A stretch of 6,247 nucleotides of DNA from NCBI GenBank assembly GCA_051208035.1, contig JBPJFZ010000029.1, forward strand, positions 1 to 6,247, read 5' to 3'. Under the pieces are notes generated by a model that was given only the letters and a program-made list of their open reading frames with translations, had not been told where the DNA came from and ran no database searches. Origin of the DNA: JACKOB01 sp024234575 (GTDB taxonomy: Bacteria > Pseudomonadota > Gammaproteobacteria > Pseudomonadales > Oleiphilaceae). Of the stretch, positions 1 to 5,398 are shown one piece after another. The position numbers and the translations under genes are program-made. Position 1 is the first letter of the stretch; every line of letters begins with the position of its first letter.

Positions 1-15
1 AACGCATTTTTGAGT

Positions 16-64
16 TATTTCGACCAGAAAAAGTAAACTGATTATACTAGCTCCGGTCGAAATA
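16..64. repeat. Spaced inverted repeat, 10-bp arms
   Basis: TATTTCGACC at 16-25 is the exact reverse complement of GGTCGAAATA at 55-64, with a 29-base AT-rich spacer. No T-tract follows the right arm, so a terminator is unlikely. It could be a regulatory site for a gene to the left of the window or the end of a mobile element. The role is not known. Confidence 0.5.
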
Positions 65-149
65 GTTGAGCCATACACCCAATAAACATTAACAATCAAC
101 GAGTTGGTTATTTTTCAGGGGCGACTAATTATTGATAGAAAATAGATCT

Positions 150-181
150 GGCACCTTTTTGCATCAGGCACCTTTTTGCAT
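150..181. repeat. Tandem 15-base direct repeat GGCACCTTTTTGCAT
   Basis: Two identical copies lie at 150-164 and 167-181, separated by two bases. The first is preceded by AGATCT, and its flank on the minus strand resembles sequence at 1579-1598 (16 of 20 positions agree). Together with CAACCTGACCCC at 229-240, this looks like debris from a GGTGCC-type repetitive element such as those scattered by REP-associated (RAYT) transposases. The repeat is seen directly. The element identity is inferred from memory of similar motifs, and no transposase is present. Confidence 0.55.
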
Positions 182-244
182 GGTGTTTATACCACTCCCG
201 TTGATGGCCAACACAGCAGAAATAATTCAACCTGACCCCATTCA

Positions 245-760
245 TTACTTTAAGGCTTCGGCAATCTCTATACAGGTATTAATGGGGAGCCACATTTCAA
301 GGCGTGAATCATCGCCTGGATCAGCCGGTAGAAAGCCATACTGCTGATAAAAAGGAACGACGGCTGGGTTCATAGGATCGACAAACAGTCCAATAGCAGA
401 GATTTGTTGTGCTACCAACAGGGTTCGATATATGGCATCAATCAATAACCGTTCACCTAAGCCCTGTCCTTGTTGCGAACTATCTACGGCAAGACGAGCC
501 AGTTTTACAGCACCGAGCGGGTGAGGGTATTTTTTATAGTCCTTGTGAGCAGGCGGCATTGTGACTGAATACCCGGTAAGAGTGTGATAGCCAACGATCA
601 GCGTGGGGGCAGAATCCTGGCAAGCCACATAGGTTTTACAGATGTGCTTTGTTTTTTTCTGCCGAGCCTGTTGTTGTAAGAATTGATTTAATTCAGTGAT
701 GCCGCAATCGAAGGCTTTACGATTATGTTGCAGGGTTAGTTCTTCAATGGTTAGGGACAT
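245..760 (-). CDS. GNAT-family acetyltransferase toxin (TacT/AtaT-like)
   Basis: A 171-residue protein of the GNAT fold, the toxin of a type II toxin-antitoxin pair. Characterised relatives (TacT, AtaT, ItaT) use acetyl-CoA to acetylate the amino group of aminoacyl-tRNA and so stop translation. The N-terminal signature FDCGITELNQFL (residues 17-28) is typical of this toxin group. The central LARLAVDSSQQGQGLGERLL (about 88-106) contains the acetyl-CoA pyrophosphate loop Q97-x-x-G100-x-G102. FYQQYGF at 137-143 carries Y138, the likely catalytic tyrosine. Length is normal for the family and no residue appears lost, so it looks intact. The ATG overlaps the end of the antitoxin gene by 17 bases, suggesting translational coupling. 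The acetylated tRNA cannot be told from sequence. Confidence 0.92.
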   Translation of the reverse strand: MSLTIEELTLQHNRKAFDCGITELNQFLQQQARQKKTKHICKTYVACQDSAPTLIVGYHTLTGYSVTMPPAHKDYKKYPHPLGAVKLARLAVDSSQQGQGLGERLLIDAIYRTLLVAQQISAIGLFVDPMNPAVVPFYQQYGFLPADPGDDSRLEMWLPINTCIEIAEALK

Positions 761-1037
761 TCACTGTATCTCTGTAGTGCTGCGCAGCTTTAAGCAGTTT
801 TTTGTTTGCTTTTGGCGCATTTTCCAAAGCAGCAACCAAAGCATCAGCGCCAGCCATCGAGAGGTGCAATGTCTCGGTCCGTTCAATCACGCTATGCGCT
901 TTCTCCATTGCTGACTCAATTAAGAATTGTGAAAGGGTAGCGCCGGAATAATCAGCAGCCCGCTGTATGATTTCTTGTATCTCTGCGGAAGTTCGGGCAA
1001 CCAAACGGGTTTCTTTACGATCTGATGTAGAAGCCAT
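744..1037 (-). CDS. DUF1778 ribbon-helix-helix antitoxin
   Basis: A 97-residue DUF1778 (TacA-like) antitoxin, the first gene of the toxin-antitoxin operon. The N-terminal part (ETRLVARTSAEIQEIIQRAADYSGATLSQFLIES, about residues 8-41) is a ribbon-helix-helix DNA-binding domain, a beta strand then two helices. The C-terminal half (about 50-95) should wrap the acetyltransferase and block its active site, as in characterised TacA-TacT complexes. An ATG 48 bases further upstream is in frame, but I chose 1037: it has AGGTGA four bases before it, and the family begins near this residue. The protein presumably represses its own operon by binding the palindromes at 1072-1084 and 1110-1130. Confidence 0.92.
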   Translation of the reverse strand: MASTSDRKETRLVARTSAEIQEIIQRAADYSGATLSQFLIESAMEKAHSVIERTETLHLSMAGADALVAALENAPKANKKLLKAAQHYRDTVNVPNH

Positions 1038-1041
1038 TATT

Positions 1042-1047
1042 TCACCT
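1042..1047 (-). promoter_or_regulatory. Ribosome binding site that fixes the antitoxin start
   Basis: AGGTGA reads on the minus strand four bases before the ATG at 1037. This favours that start over the longer in-frame ATG at 1085. Confidence 0.7.
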
Positions 1048-1071
1048 GCATATTTAGCTCTATTAATATGG

Positions 1072-1084
1072 TGCCATAGTGGCA
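1072..1084. promoter_or_regulatory. Inverted repeat TGCCA-TAG-TGGCA, candidate antitoxin operator
   Basis: Perfect five-base arms lie around a three-base centre, 35 bases upstream of the antitoxin ATG, where promoter and operator of a self-regulated toxin-antitoxin operon are expected. Its arm resembles the TTGGCAC arm of the larger palindrome at 1110-1130, which would fit two sites for one ribbon-helix-helix protein. Confidence 0.45.
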
Positions 1085-1099
1085 TACAGGTTAGGATTT

Positions 1100-1130
1100 T
1101 GTCAATTTTCGTGTGTCAATTTGGCACACG
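1100..1130 (-). promoter_or_regulatory. Candidate operator palindrome and TTGACA boxes upstream of the toxin-antitoxin operon
   Basis: Positions 1110-1130 form a 21-base palindrome, arms CGTGTG and CACACG, with only one mismatched pair (1116/1124). On the minus strand the hexamer TTGACA occurs twice, at 1105-1100 and 1119-1114, the second inside the palindrome. A matching -10 box is poor (CACTAT, 18 bases below the first hexamer), so the promoter is tentative. Binding here by the DUF1778 antitoxin would cover the -35 region. It might instead serve the divergent gene at 1244. Confidence 0.5.
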
Positions 1131-1243
1131 ATGATGGCGCAGCTTAGCTGAAGTTGAGGGCTGGTAGGGAAAAGAATTATTCTCGCAAAATTACCTTAAC
1201 TTACTGATTTAAATATTTAATTTGTTGTTTTTAGGAAAGATTA

Positions 1244-1528
1244 ATGTGTCCAGTCGGTGAGCTGTATTTGTTCAGCTTATTCAAAGAAGTAAACGGGCAA
1301 ATGGGTTTTAGGATAGCCCTTTCAATGAGCGCCGCCTTTTTCAGTCCTACGATTGCATGGATCGCTCTGCCCGCTGTTTGTCTTCTTGCCTTTGTAAAAG
1401 GTAAAGCTTACCGTCGGATTGTAGAGTCTTACCTGTATCCAAACAAAAACAGTAAGGCGTTATTCATTGCTGTGGCAACGCTTGCTGCATTCATACCGGG
1501 AATGCACACCCTATTGAAACCTTCGTGA
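1244..1528 (+). CDS. Small two-helix membrane protein, unknown function
   Basis: A 94-residue protein I do not recognise. It has two hydrophobic stretches, about residues 23-52 (rich in A, F, I, V, long enough for one helix or a tight hairpin) and about 72-90. They are joined by a basic linker KGKAYRRIVESYLYPNKNSK, so an inner-membrane location is likely. The ATG at 1244 has AGGA seven to eight bases before it, and a second in-frame ATG (residue 20) lacks a ribosome site. It stands alone, divergent from the toxin-antitoxin operon and convergent with the flavin-type gene. It could be cargo of the same accessory island. No function is claimed, and as a single small reading frame it could still be spurious. 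Confidence 0.55.
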   Translation: MCPVGELYLFSLFKEVNGQMGFRIALSMSAAFFSPTIAWIALPAVCLLAFVKGKAYRRIVESYLYPNKNSKALFIAVATLAAFIPGMHTLLKPS

Positions 1529-1546
1529 TGCACAAGTTTATAGAGT

Positions 1547-1564
1547 GTGCCGCGCGCACCTTTT
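1547..1564 (+). terminator. Weak candidate terminator
   Basis: GTGC-CGCGC-GCAC is a short four-pair hairpin of strong bases followed by CTTTT, 18 bases after the stop of the small membrane protein. The stem is short, so confidence is low. The GCACCTTTT part also resembles the repeat at 150-181. Confidence 0.3.
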
Positions 1565-1578
1565 AAATTAAGACAAAA

Positions 1579-1598
1579 TAAGAGGTGCCAGATATATG
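1579..1598 (+). repeat. Inverted copy of the AGGTGCCAGAT motif
   Basis: Positions 1579-1598 match the reverse complement of 141-160 at 16 of 20 positions, including an uninterrupted AGGTGCCAGAT. The two copies bracket the toxin-antitoxin operon and the small membrane gene in inverted orientation. Such short inverted copies may be remains of repetitive-element insertions, or chance. Confidence 0.45.
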
Positions 1599-2102
1599 TT
1601 ACCGAGCGCGTTCATTCCACATACCGTCCATCATCATGGGATAGGTAATTGGTTTATAGCCGCTGAACTCAATGTCTCGAACATGAGTAAAGTCAGTCCA
1701 CAGCATGCGTGCCCCCTTGAGCCATTTTGTGGGCTTCACTCGACTTTCTATTTTTGAAATTTCTTCAGCAGATGCTTTTCTCATCGGGCCAACTTGGCCA
1801 TATAAACGCACCCCCGGAGGTGATACAAACCGACCCTTGAATAAAGATCGCAACCAATACAACTTACCTGCATTGACAGCCATAATACAAACATTGGGAT
1901 TTTGGTCGATATTTTGCCCCAATGCTTCAGCGTAGTGATCAAAAAAATACCCTGTCTGATCTTCTCGCAGAAACACCGTGCCAACAGGAGTGATGTGTGG
2001 TGTTCCATCAGGATTTACTGTCGCAATTGAGCAATAAATCGTAGACGCCTGTCCGCTTTCAAGCGTTTTCTTAATCTTCTGCCAATTTTCCTTTAAGTTC
2101 AT
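1599..2102 (-). CDS. Pyridoxamine 5'-phosphate oxidase-like (split-barrel flavin-binding) protein
   Basis: A 167-residue protein of the PNPOx-like split-barrel superfamily, typically an FMN- or F420-binding cytosolic dimer. It does not resemble true PdxH; relatives include general flavin reductases and haem or quinone oxidoreductases, so the substrate is unknown. The hallmark is the first barrel part, STIYCSIATVNPDGTPHITPVGTVFLRED (about residues 19-47), then GYFFDHYAEALGQNIDQNPNVCIMAVNAG (about 50-78) and VRLYGQVGPM. An in-frame ATG lies 63 bases upstream, but 2102 is the better start: AAAGGAG stands six bases before it and the family motif begins soon after. The C-terminal PMMMDGMWN tail is consistent with a complete protein. 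It is divergent from the DUF2505-TetR operon, and the shared region may let TetR regulate it too (inference). Confidence 0.82.
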   Translation of the reverse strand: MNLKENWQKIKKTLESGQASTIYCSIATVNPDGTPHITPVGTVFLREDQTGYFFDHYAEALGQNIDQNPNVCIMAVNAGKLYWLRSLFKGRFVSPPGVRLYGQVGPMRKASAEEISKIESRVKPTKWLKGARMLWTDFTHVRDIEFSGYKPITYPMMMDGMWNERAR

Positions 2103-2108
2103 GTCGTG

Positions 2109-2115
2109 CTCCTTT
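2109..2115 (-). promoter_or_regulatory. Strong ribosome binding site that fixes the flavin-type protein start
   Basis: AAAGGAG reads on the minus strand, six bases before the ATG at 2102. The longer in-frame ATG at 2165 has no comparable site. Confidence 0.8.
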
Positions 2116-2177
2116 TTGTGTTCGCTTTCCCAACGCAAGATATTGAATTTTGCTTTAACGATCATTTATTCTTTTCT

Positions 2178-2197
2178 GCAAAAAAGCACTTTTTTGC
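2178..2197. promoter_or_regulatory. Palindrome GCAAAAAA-N4-TTTTTTGC in the divergent intergenic region
   Basis: Perfect eight-base arms at 2178-2185 and 2190-2197 surround GCAC. It lies 76 bases upstream of the flavin-type gene's ATG, so termination of an upstream transcript is less likely than an operator or a leader hairpin. The A and T tracts also favour DNA bending. Confidence 0.45.
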
Positions 2198-2249
2198 TGA
2201 TGATTTTAGGCGCGGAATGGATCAGCGCGTCTTTTAAATCCCCATGATG

Positions 2250-2278
2250 ATAATTATTGCGCGACACCAGACTATCAA
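2250..2278 (-). promoter_or_regulatory. Candidate sigma-70 promoter of the flavin-type gene
   Basis: On the minus strand TTGATA (2278-2273, five of six consensus bases) stands 17 bases before AATTAT (2255-2250, four of six). Transcription would start near 2243 and cross the 2178-2197 palindrome, leaving a leader of about 140 bases. Tentative, as AT-rich intergenic DNA easily supplies such boxes. Confidence 0.35.
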
Positions 2279-2415
2279 CCTGTAATTAATGTGGCCGACA
2301 GTCTATACAACTCATCTGTTCTTGCAAACAACGGCCATGTGTTGATCTTGTTTTACAGAGGCGGGGTGCGGTAGAGTCGGCTTTTTCATGTTTATCAACC
2401 TACTGATATGACTAA

Positions 2416-2433
2416 CTATATTGATACATATAG
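2416..2433. promoter_or_regulatory. Palindrome CTATAT-N6-ATATAG over the DUF2505 start codon
   Basis: Perfect six-base arms at 2416-2421 and 2428-2433 enclose the TTG start at 2421. It is the size of a TetR-type operator, and the TetR gene is the next one in the operon, so autoregulation is possible. The AT-rich composition also makes a chance palindrome plausible. Confidence 0.3.
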
Positions 2434-2939
2434 AAATTAAAGAGCACATAAGGGCTACGCCGCAACAGGTCTTGCAATGTTATCGCGAGCGCTCATTTTA
2501 TGCGCAGAGATATCGAGACAGTGATATCAAGAGCTATGTGATTGATGCCTTGGATACGAATGGGCCACGTGTACGTTTAACGTTGTATCTGGTGCTAAAT
2601 ACGCACTATTTGCCTTCGATGATGAAGCGATTGTTGGGGAAGCGGCAAGCACTGGGCTATGCTATTGACTGGTCCCAAGCAAATGAGGGTCAGGCACAAG
2701 CAAACTTTAGCTACCATGTTGAAGGCTTGCCGGTGAAGGTTACAGGCAACATTGATTTGGTACCGAGCGGGCAAGGCGTTGCGTTTTTAGTGTCGGCAGA
2801 GGTGATATGTGCTAAGGCATTGTTTGCCAGGCTGGTCGAACCGCTCATTGCCGCACGCGCTGAAAAAGAAATTCGGGCGGATATTCTGGCTATGCAACGG
2901 CATGTAAAAGAAAGCGGTAACGCATGTCCGATAGCCTAA
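2421..2939 (+). CDS. DUF2505 domain-containing protein
   Basis: A 172-residue protein that I assign to DUF2505, a family with a START/SRPBCC-like helix-grip fold that usually holds a hydrophobic ligand. No ligand is established for this group. The opening (IEIKEHIRATPQQVLQCYRERSFYAQRYRDSD, about residues 2-35) has the usual SRPBCC layout of a first strand and two short helices. The middle part contains alternating strand sequences, and a long C-terminal helix (about 132-162) closes the fold. No signal peptide or membrane helix is seen. The start is TTG at 2421. An in-frame stop at 2409 excludes an earlier ATG, and the next in-frame ATG is too far inside the domain. No clear ribosome site precedes TTG. 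It lies 48 bases before the TetR gene, probably co-transcribed. Confidence 0.7.
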   Translation: MIHIEIKEHIRATPQQVLQCYRERSFYAQRYRDSDIKSYVIDALDTNGPRVRLTLYLVLNTHYLPSMMKRLLGKRQALGYAIDWSQANEGQAQANFSYHVEGLPVKVTGNIDLVPSGQGVAFLVSAEVICAKALFARLVEPLIAARAEKEIRADILAMQRHVKESGNACPIA

Positions 2940-2987
2940 ATAAAGGCCGGCATTGAATAGGAAACCAAGTAATAATGGGAAAACACG

Positions 2988-3686
2988 ATGGCACGACCTA
3001 AACCCGATGAAGATGCTGCCAGATCGCTGATTTTAGAGAAAGCAACCAGGCTGGTTGTAAAGGGCGGCTTTGACGCATTAACGATGAAGCAACTGGCGGT
3101 GGACTCCTCAATGGCCGTTGGCAAGTTATATCGGTTTTTCCCAAGTAAAGACGCCATCTTTCTTGAGCTGGAAATCGATTTTTTTCGCAAGGTAGCCGTT
3201 TTGCTAGAGAGTGCCCTGGCGACGACAGCCTCTCCCGACAGCAAAGACCCTGAAGATAGACTTCAGCAAATGCTAACAGCGTTCTATCACTTCGCCAGTG
3301 AGCATCTCGATATTTACCGTCTGGTTACCAGTCCCCCCAAGGTGTTTCGTGATTACATCGGCACGCCGCTGGAACAGTTAGCCAAAGAAGAGTTAGAGGC
3401 CGCGATGTTGGCAATTAACAGCCTGCGTGACTTTCTGGCGGCAGCTCTGGGAGCGAGACCCATTGGCGAGCAAGAGCAAGCGGACTACGTACAATGGTCG
3501 TTGCAGGATCGATTTCTGTTTTTAATCAATGGACTGCATGGCATTATTTTGAATAGCCACAGTCGTATTTTCCCTTATGTTTCCCGTTCCGGGGCAGAGC
3601 TTGCGGATAATCGCTACGAAGCCGGTGATCCGGTGCCTGTTGCCCAGCAGCAGATTAAACACCTGGTGCGAGCGACTTTAGCCTAG
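2988..3686 (+). CDS. TetR/AcrR-family transcriptional regulator
   Basis: A 232-residue one-component repressor. Residues 12-58 are the TetR helix-turn-helix domain, with ARSLILEKATRLVVKGGFDALTMKQLAVDSSMAVGKLYRFFPSKDAIF. The segment LTMKQLAVDSSMAVGKLYRFFPSKD is the classical turn-and-recognition helix followed by the YxFFxSK capping motif. The remaining residues (about 65-230) are the all-helical dimerisation and ligand-binding domain, which is too divergent to predict the inducer. The ATG gives MARPKPDEDAARS, a normal N-terminus, and only a weak GGGA ribosome site precedes it. It follows the DUF2505 gene by 48 bases and may control that gene, itself and the divergent flavin-type gene. The neighbouring DUF2505 protein hints at a lipid-like ligand (inference). 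Confidence 0.92.
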   Translation: MARPKPDEDAARSLILEKATRLVVKGGFDALTMKQLAVDSSMAVGKLYRFFPSKDAIFLELEIDFFRKVAVLLESALATTASPDSKDPEDRLQQMLTAFYHFASEHLDIYRLVTSPPKVFRDYIGTPLEQLAKEELEAAMLAINSLRDFLAAALGARPIGEQEQADYVQWSLQDRFLFLINGLHGIILNSHSRIFPYVSRSGAELADNRYEAGDPVPVAQQQIKHLVRATLA

Positions 3687-3722
3687 TGTAGAACTCGCAT
3701 TAGCGAAAACATACTTCAGTGC

Positions 3723-3923
3723 TTAGACAACGACATCTATATGTTGCCCAAGGTTTGCTGGCAGATTGCTACCGGGAGTGGCTTGTGGCAACGCTTCGAT
3801 CAATGCGAGCGCCCCTTCGGCTTGTATGTCGATGGCTTTCTTCAGCACAGCCAATTCGACGGCCTCGCTGGTCTTGTTTTGCGATAGGCGGGTAGCGAAA
3901 TTCGCTATGCTTGAAATCTCCAC
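3723..3923 (-). CDS. YjfB-family putative motility protein
   Basis: A 66-residue protein matching the YjfB family (Pfam 'putative motility protein'). Family features seen are MEISSIANFATRLSQ at the start, then AVELAVLKKAIDIQAEGALALIEALP (about residues 21-46, an amphipathic helix) and the C-terminal NLGQHIDVVV ending that mirrors LGQNVDV-type endings. Members are found with flagellar genes, but the molecular role is unclear. It starts with GTG at 3923, with GAGGT four bases before it. The antisense plus-strand reading frame over the same bases shows no family match. It is convergent with TetR and preceded by the FliA promoter at 3964-3990, strong independent support that the gene is real and expressed with late flagellar genes. 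Confidence 0.85.
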   Translation of the reverse strand: MEISSIANFATRLSQNKTSEAVELAVLKKAIDIQAEGALALIEALPQATPGSNLPANLGQHIDVVV

Positions 3924-3927
3924 AATT

Positions 3928-3932
3928 ACCTC
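3928..3932 (-). promoter_or_regulatory. Ribosome binding site that supports the GTG start of the YjfB gene
   Basis: GAGGT on the minus strand ends four bases before the GTG at 3923. No ATG lies in frame at the family's N-terminus, so this site decides the start. Confidence 0.65.
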
Positions 3933-3963
3933 AGCTTCGGAAAATAAAGTTCATCCTATTAAA

Positions 3964-3990
3964 GGATCGGCAAGCGTGGCGATAACTTTA
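3964..3990 (-). promoter_or_regulatory. Sigma-28 (FliA) flagellar class III promoter
   Basis: On the minus strand TAAAGTTA (3990-3983) is followed after exactly 11 bases by GCCGATCC (3971-3964). The E. coli FliA consensus is TAAAGTTT-N11-GCCGATAA, so 13 of 16 specified bases and the exact spacing agree. Transcription should start near 3957, leaving a leader of about 33 bases to the GTG at 3923. Confidence 0.85.
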
Positions 3991-4096
3991 GGAAATAGAA
4001 GGTGAGTGCTCCCTGTGTGATTCATGGGCTTTCACTAAATGTCAGCTTGTTTCAATCGTTCGCTATGTGGCAGGGATAAGCATTGTGCTGGCTGTA

Positions 4097-4125
4097 TTGA
4101 CCTAAAATCCACTTACTGGTTTAAT
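4097..4125 (+). promoter_or_regulatory. Sigma-70 promoter of the metallo-beta-lactamase-fold gene
   Basis: TTGACC (4097-4102, five of six) and TTTAAT (4120-4125, five of six) are separated by the optimal 17 bases. Transcription should start near 4132, about 55 bases before the ATG at 4188. Confidence 0.7.
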
Positions 4126-4137
4126 AACTCATAAGTG
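4110..4137. promoter_or_regulatory. Inverted repeat CACTTA-N16-TAAGTG around the -10 box
   Basis: Six-base arms at 4110-4115 and 4132-4137 are symmetric about the -10 hexamer of the promoter at 4097-4125. A dimeric repressor binding both arms would block the promoter. No regulator gene is adjacent in a telling position, so this is tentative. Confidence 0.35.
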
Positions 4138-4187
4138 AATGCAGGTTCATTAAAGCTATCAATAACAATAATCAGGATGAGAAAGCT

Positions 4188-5300
4188 ATGAATGCCCGAG
4201 TCGACTATGCCACCCCAGCCGCTACCCAAGAACAGCTGGATGCCCTTGGTATCCGAAAAATCAGCCACTTTGAAGCAGCGCGTCAGAGTATGCATCCGCT
4301 AACTCGGCTCGAAACAGTGCGGCAAAGCGCCTTGAAATTTCGCGATCATATGCTGAACCTTGATAGCCGCGTTACTTACTATCGGTCCATCGATTTGATT
4401 AGAGCCCCTTATCCTGTACGTTATGGTCTGTACAATGCTGCGAAAGTTACTACCCCCTATATGCATATTCTCAATCGTGTATTTGTTGTCCAGTTTATGG
4501 CAGATGATGGGTTAAAAACGCTGCTGTTTTCACCTTCAGACATCGAAGGTAATCGAGAAACCCCATTTTTTAAACGCCTGGTCGATCGTGTTGGCCCGCT
4601 AAGCCCGATCGTTGGTAAGTTTTTAGCGCCGATATACAACGACGTTGAGTCGGCACTTACGTTGGCGGGTATTGAGCCTGAAGATGTCGACTACATTTCT
4701 TTTGATCACCTGCACACGCAGGATATTCGCCGCTGGTTGGGAACGAAAGATATTCCTGCCTATTTTCCCAATGCCCGATTGCTGGTGATGCAGCAAGAGT
4801 GGGAATCTACCCGGGCGTTGCTGCCGCCCCAGGCAGAGTGGTACTGTCCTCATGGTATTGAGGGGGTGCCAGCCGAGAAGGTTGTGTTACTGGATAGCAG
4901 TGTGATGCTGGGCAACAGCGTGGCGTTAGTGCAAACGCCCGGTCATACCGAAGGTAATCATTCACTGGTAGCACATACAGATGATGGTTTGCTGGTGACC
5001 AGTGAAAACGGTGTAGCAGCCGACAGCTACTCGCCGCGCTGCTCTAGAATCCCTGGGGTGCGGGAGTATGCCAGGCAAACCGGCATGGAAGTAATATTAA
5101 ACGGCAACACCCAAGAGAGCAGCATCGATCAATACATCTCGATGGTGATGGAAAAAACAATTGCCGGGCCTGCCAAGGCAAATCCGGATTTTTTCAATTT
5201 TGTGCCGTCTTCCGAACTCACTTACTATTGGGGGTTTCCGGGGCTGGCGCCATCATTCTCATTTGGGCAGCTACAGTATGGCTCTGTGCGTAAGCAATGA
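4188..5300 (+). CDS. Metallo-beta-lactamase-fold protein with a divergent metal site
   Basis: A 370-residue protein with a metallo-beta-lactamase (MBL) fold, starting at about residue 97 (RVFVVQF) and preceded by a helical extension of about 95 residues. The family's HxHxDH signature appears as H174-L-H176-T-Q178-D179: the two histidines remain, but the Asp-His pair is Gln-Asp. H253 in TPGHTEGNHSL is the third metal histidine. The position of the bridging Asp reads SENG (E273-N274), and the late histidine seems replaced in ILNGN (N307). This is unlikely to be an ordinary dizinc hydrolase; substrate and activity are unknown. No signal peptide is seen, so it is probably cytoplasmic. The ATG has AGGATGAGA before it. 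It seems to be expressed alone from the promoter at 4097-4125, with the DUF1439 gene 98 bases downstream. Confidence 0.82.
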   Translation: MNARVDYATPAATQEQLDALGIRKISHFEAARQSMHPLTRLETVRQSALKFRDHMLNLDSRVTYYRSIDLIRAPYPVRYGLYNAAKVTTPYMHILNRVFVVQFMADDGLKTLLFSPSDIEGNRETPFFKRLVDRVGPLSPIVGKFLAPIYNDVESALTLAGIEPEDVDYISFDHLHTQDIRRWLGTKDIPAYFPNARLLVMQQEWESTRALLPPQAEWYCPHGIEGVPAEKVVLLDSSVMLGNSVALVQTPGHTEGNHSLVAHTDDGLLVTSENGVAADSYSPRCSRIPGVREYARQTGMEVILNGNTQESSIDQYISMVMEKTIAGPAKANPDFFNFVPSSELTYYWGFPGLAPSFSFGQLQYGSVRKQ

Positions 5301-5398
5301 GCGCTTAACTGCTTTAGCACTCGCCCCCGCGTTGATTTGCCGCTAAGCTACAGTCATAAATGTTTTTGCCTTTATCGGGTATTTTATGAGGATGGTTT

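Noticed and set aside
132..347. Plus-strand open frame of 71 codons across the repeat region and the end of the toxin gene
   Set aside because: No ribosome site, crosses the tandem repeat and overlaps the well-supported toxin on the other strand; its residues match no family.
696..914. Plus-strand frame antisense to the antitoxin and toxin start
   Set aside because: Lies wholly opposite two recognised genes with no own ribosome site; composition is that of a shadow frame.
1..1600. Integron cassette array with attC sites as explanation of the toxin-antitoxin block
   Set aside because: I looked for paired RYYYAAC and GTTRRRY core sites around the cassette ends and found no consistent pair; the only good RYYYAAC-like match (GCTTAAC at 5303-5309) is isolated.
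2936..3244. Minus-strand frame opposite the TetR helix-turn-helix region
   Set aside because: The opposite strand carries a clear TetR domain; this frame has no recognisable domain and no ribosome site.
3687..3722. Shared terminator between the convergent TetR and YjfB genes
   Set aside because: No GC-rich hairpin with T-tract could be found in this 36-base interval.
3766..4005. Plus-strand frame of 79 codons opposite the YjfB gene and its promoter
   Set aside because: The minus strand has a family match, ribosome site and FliA promoter; the plus frame has none of these.
4457..4853. Two minus-strand frames inside the MBL gene
   Set aside because: They arise from codon bias of the MBL gene and show no family pattern.
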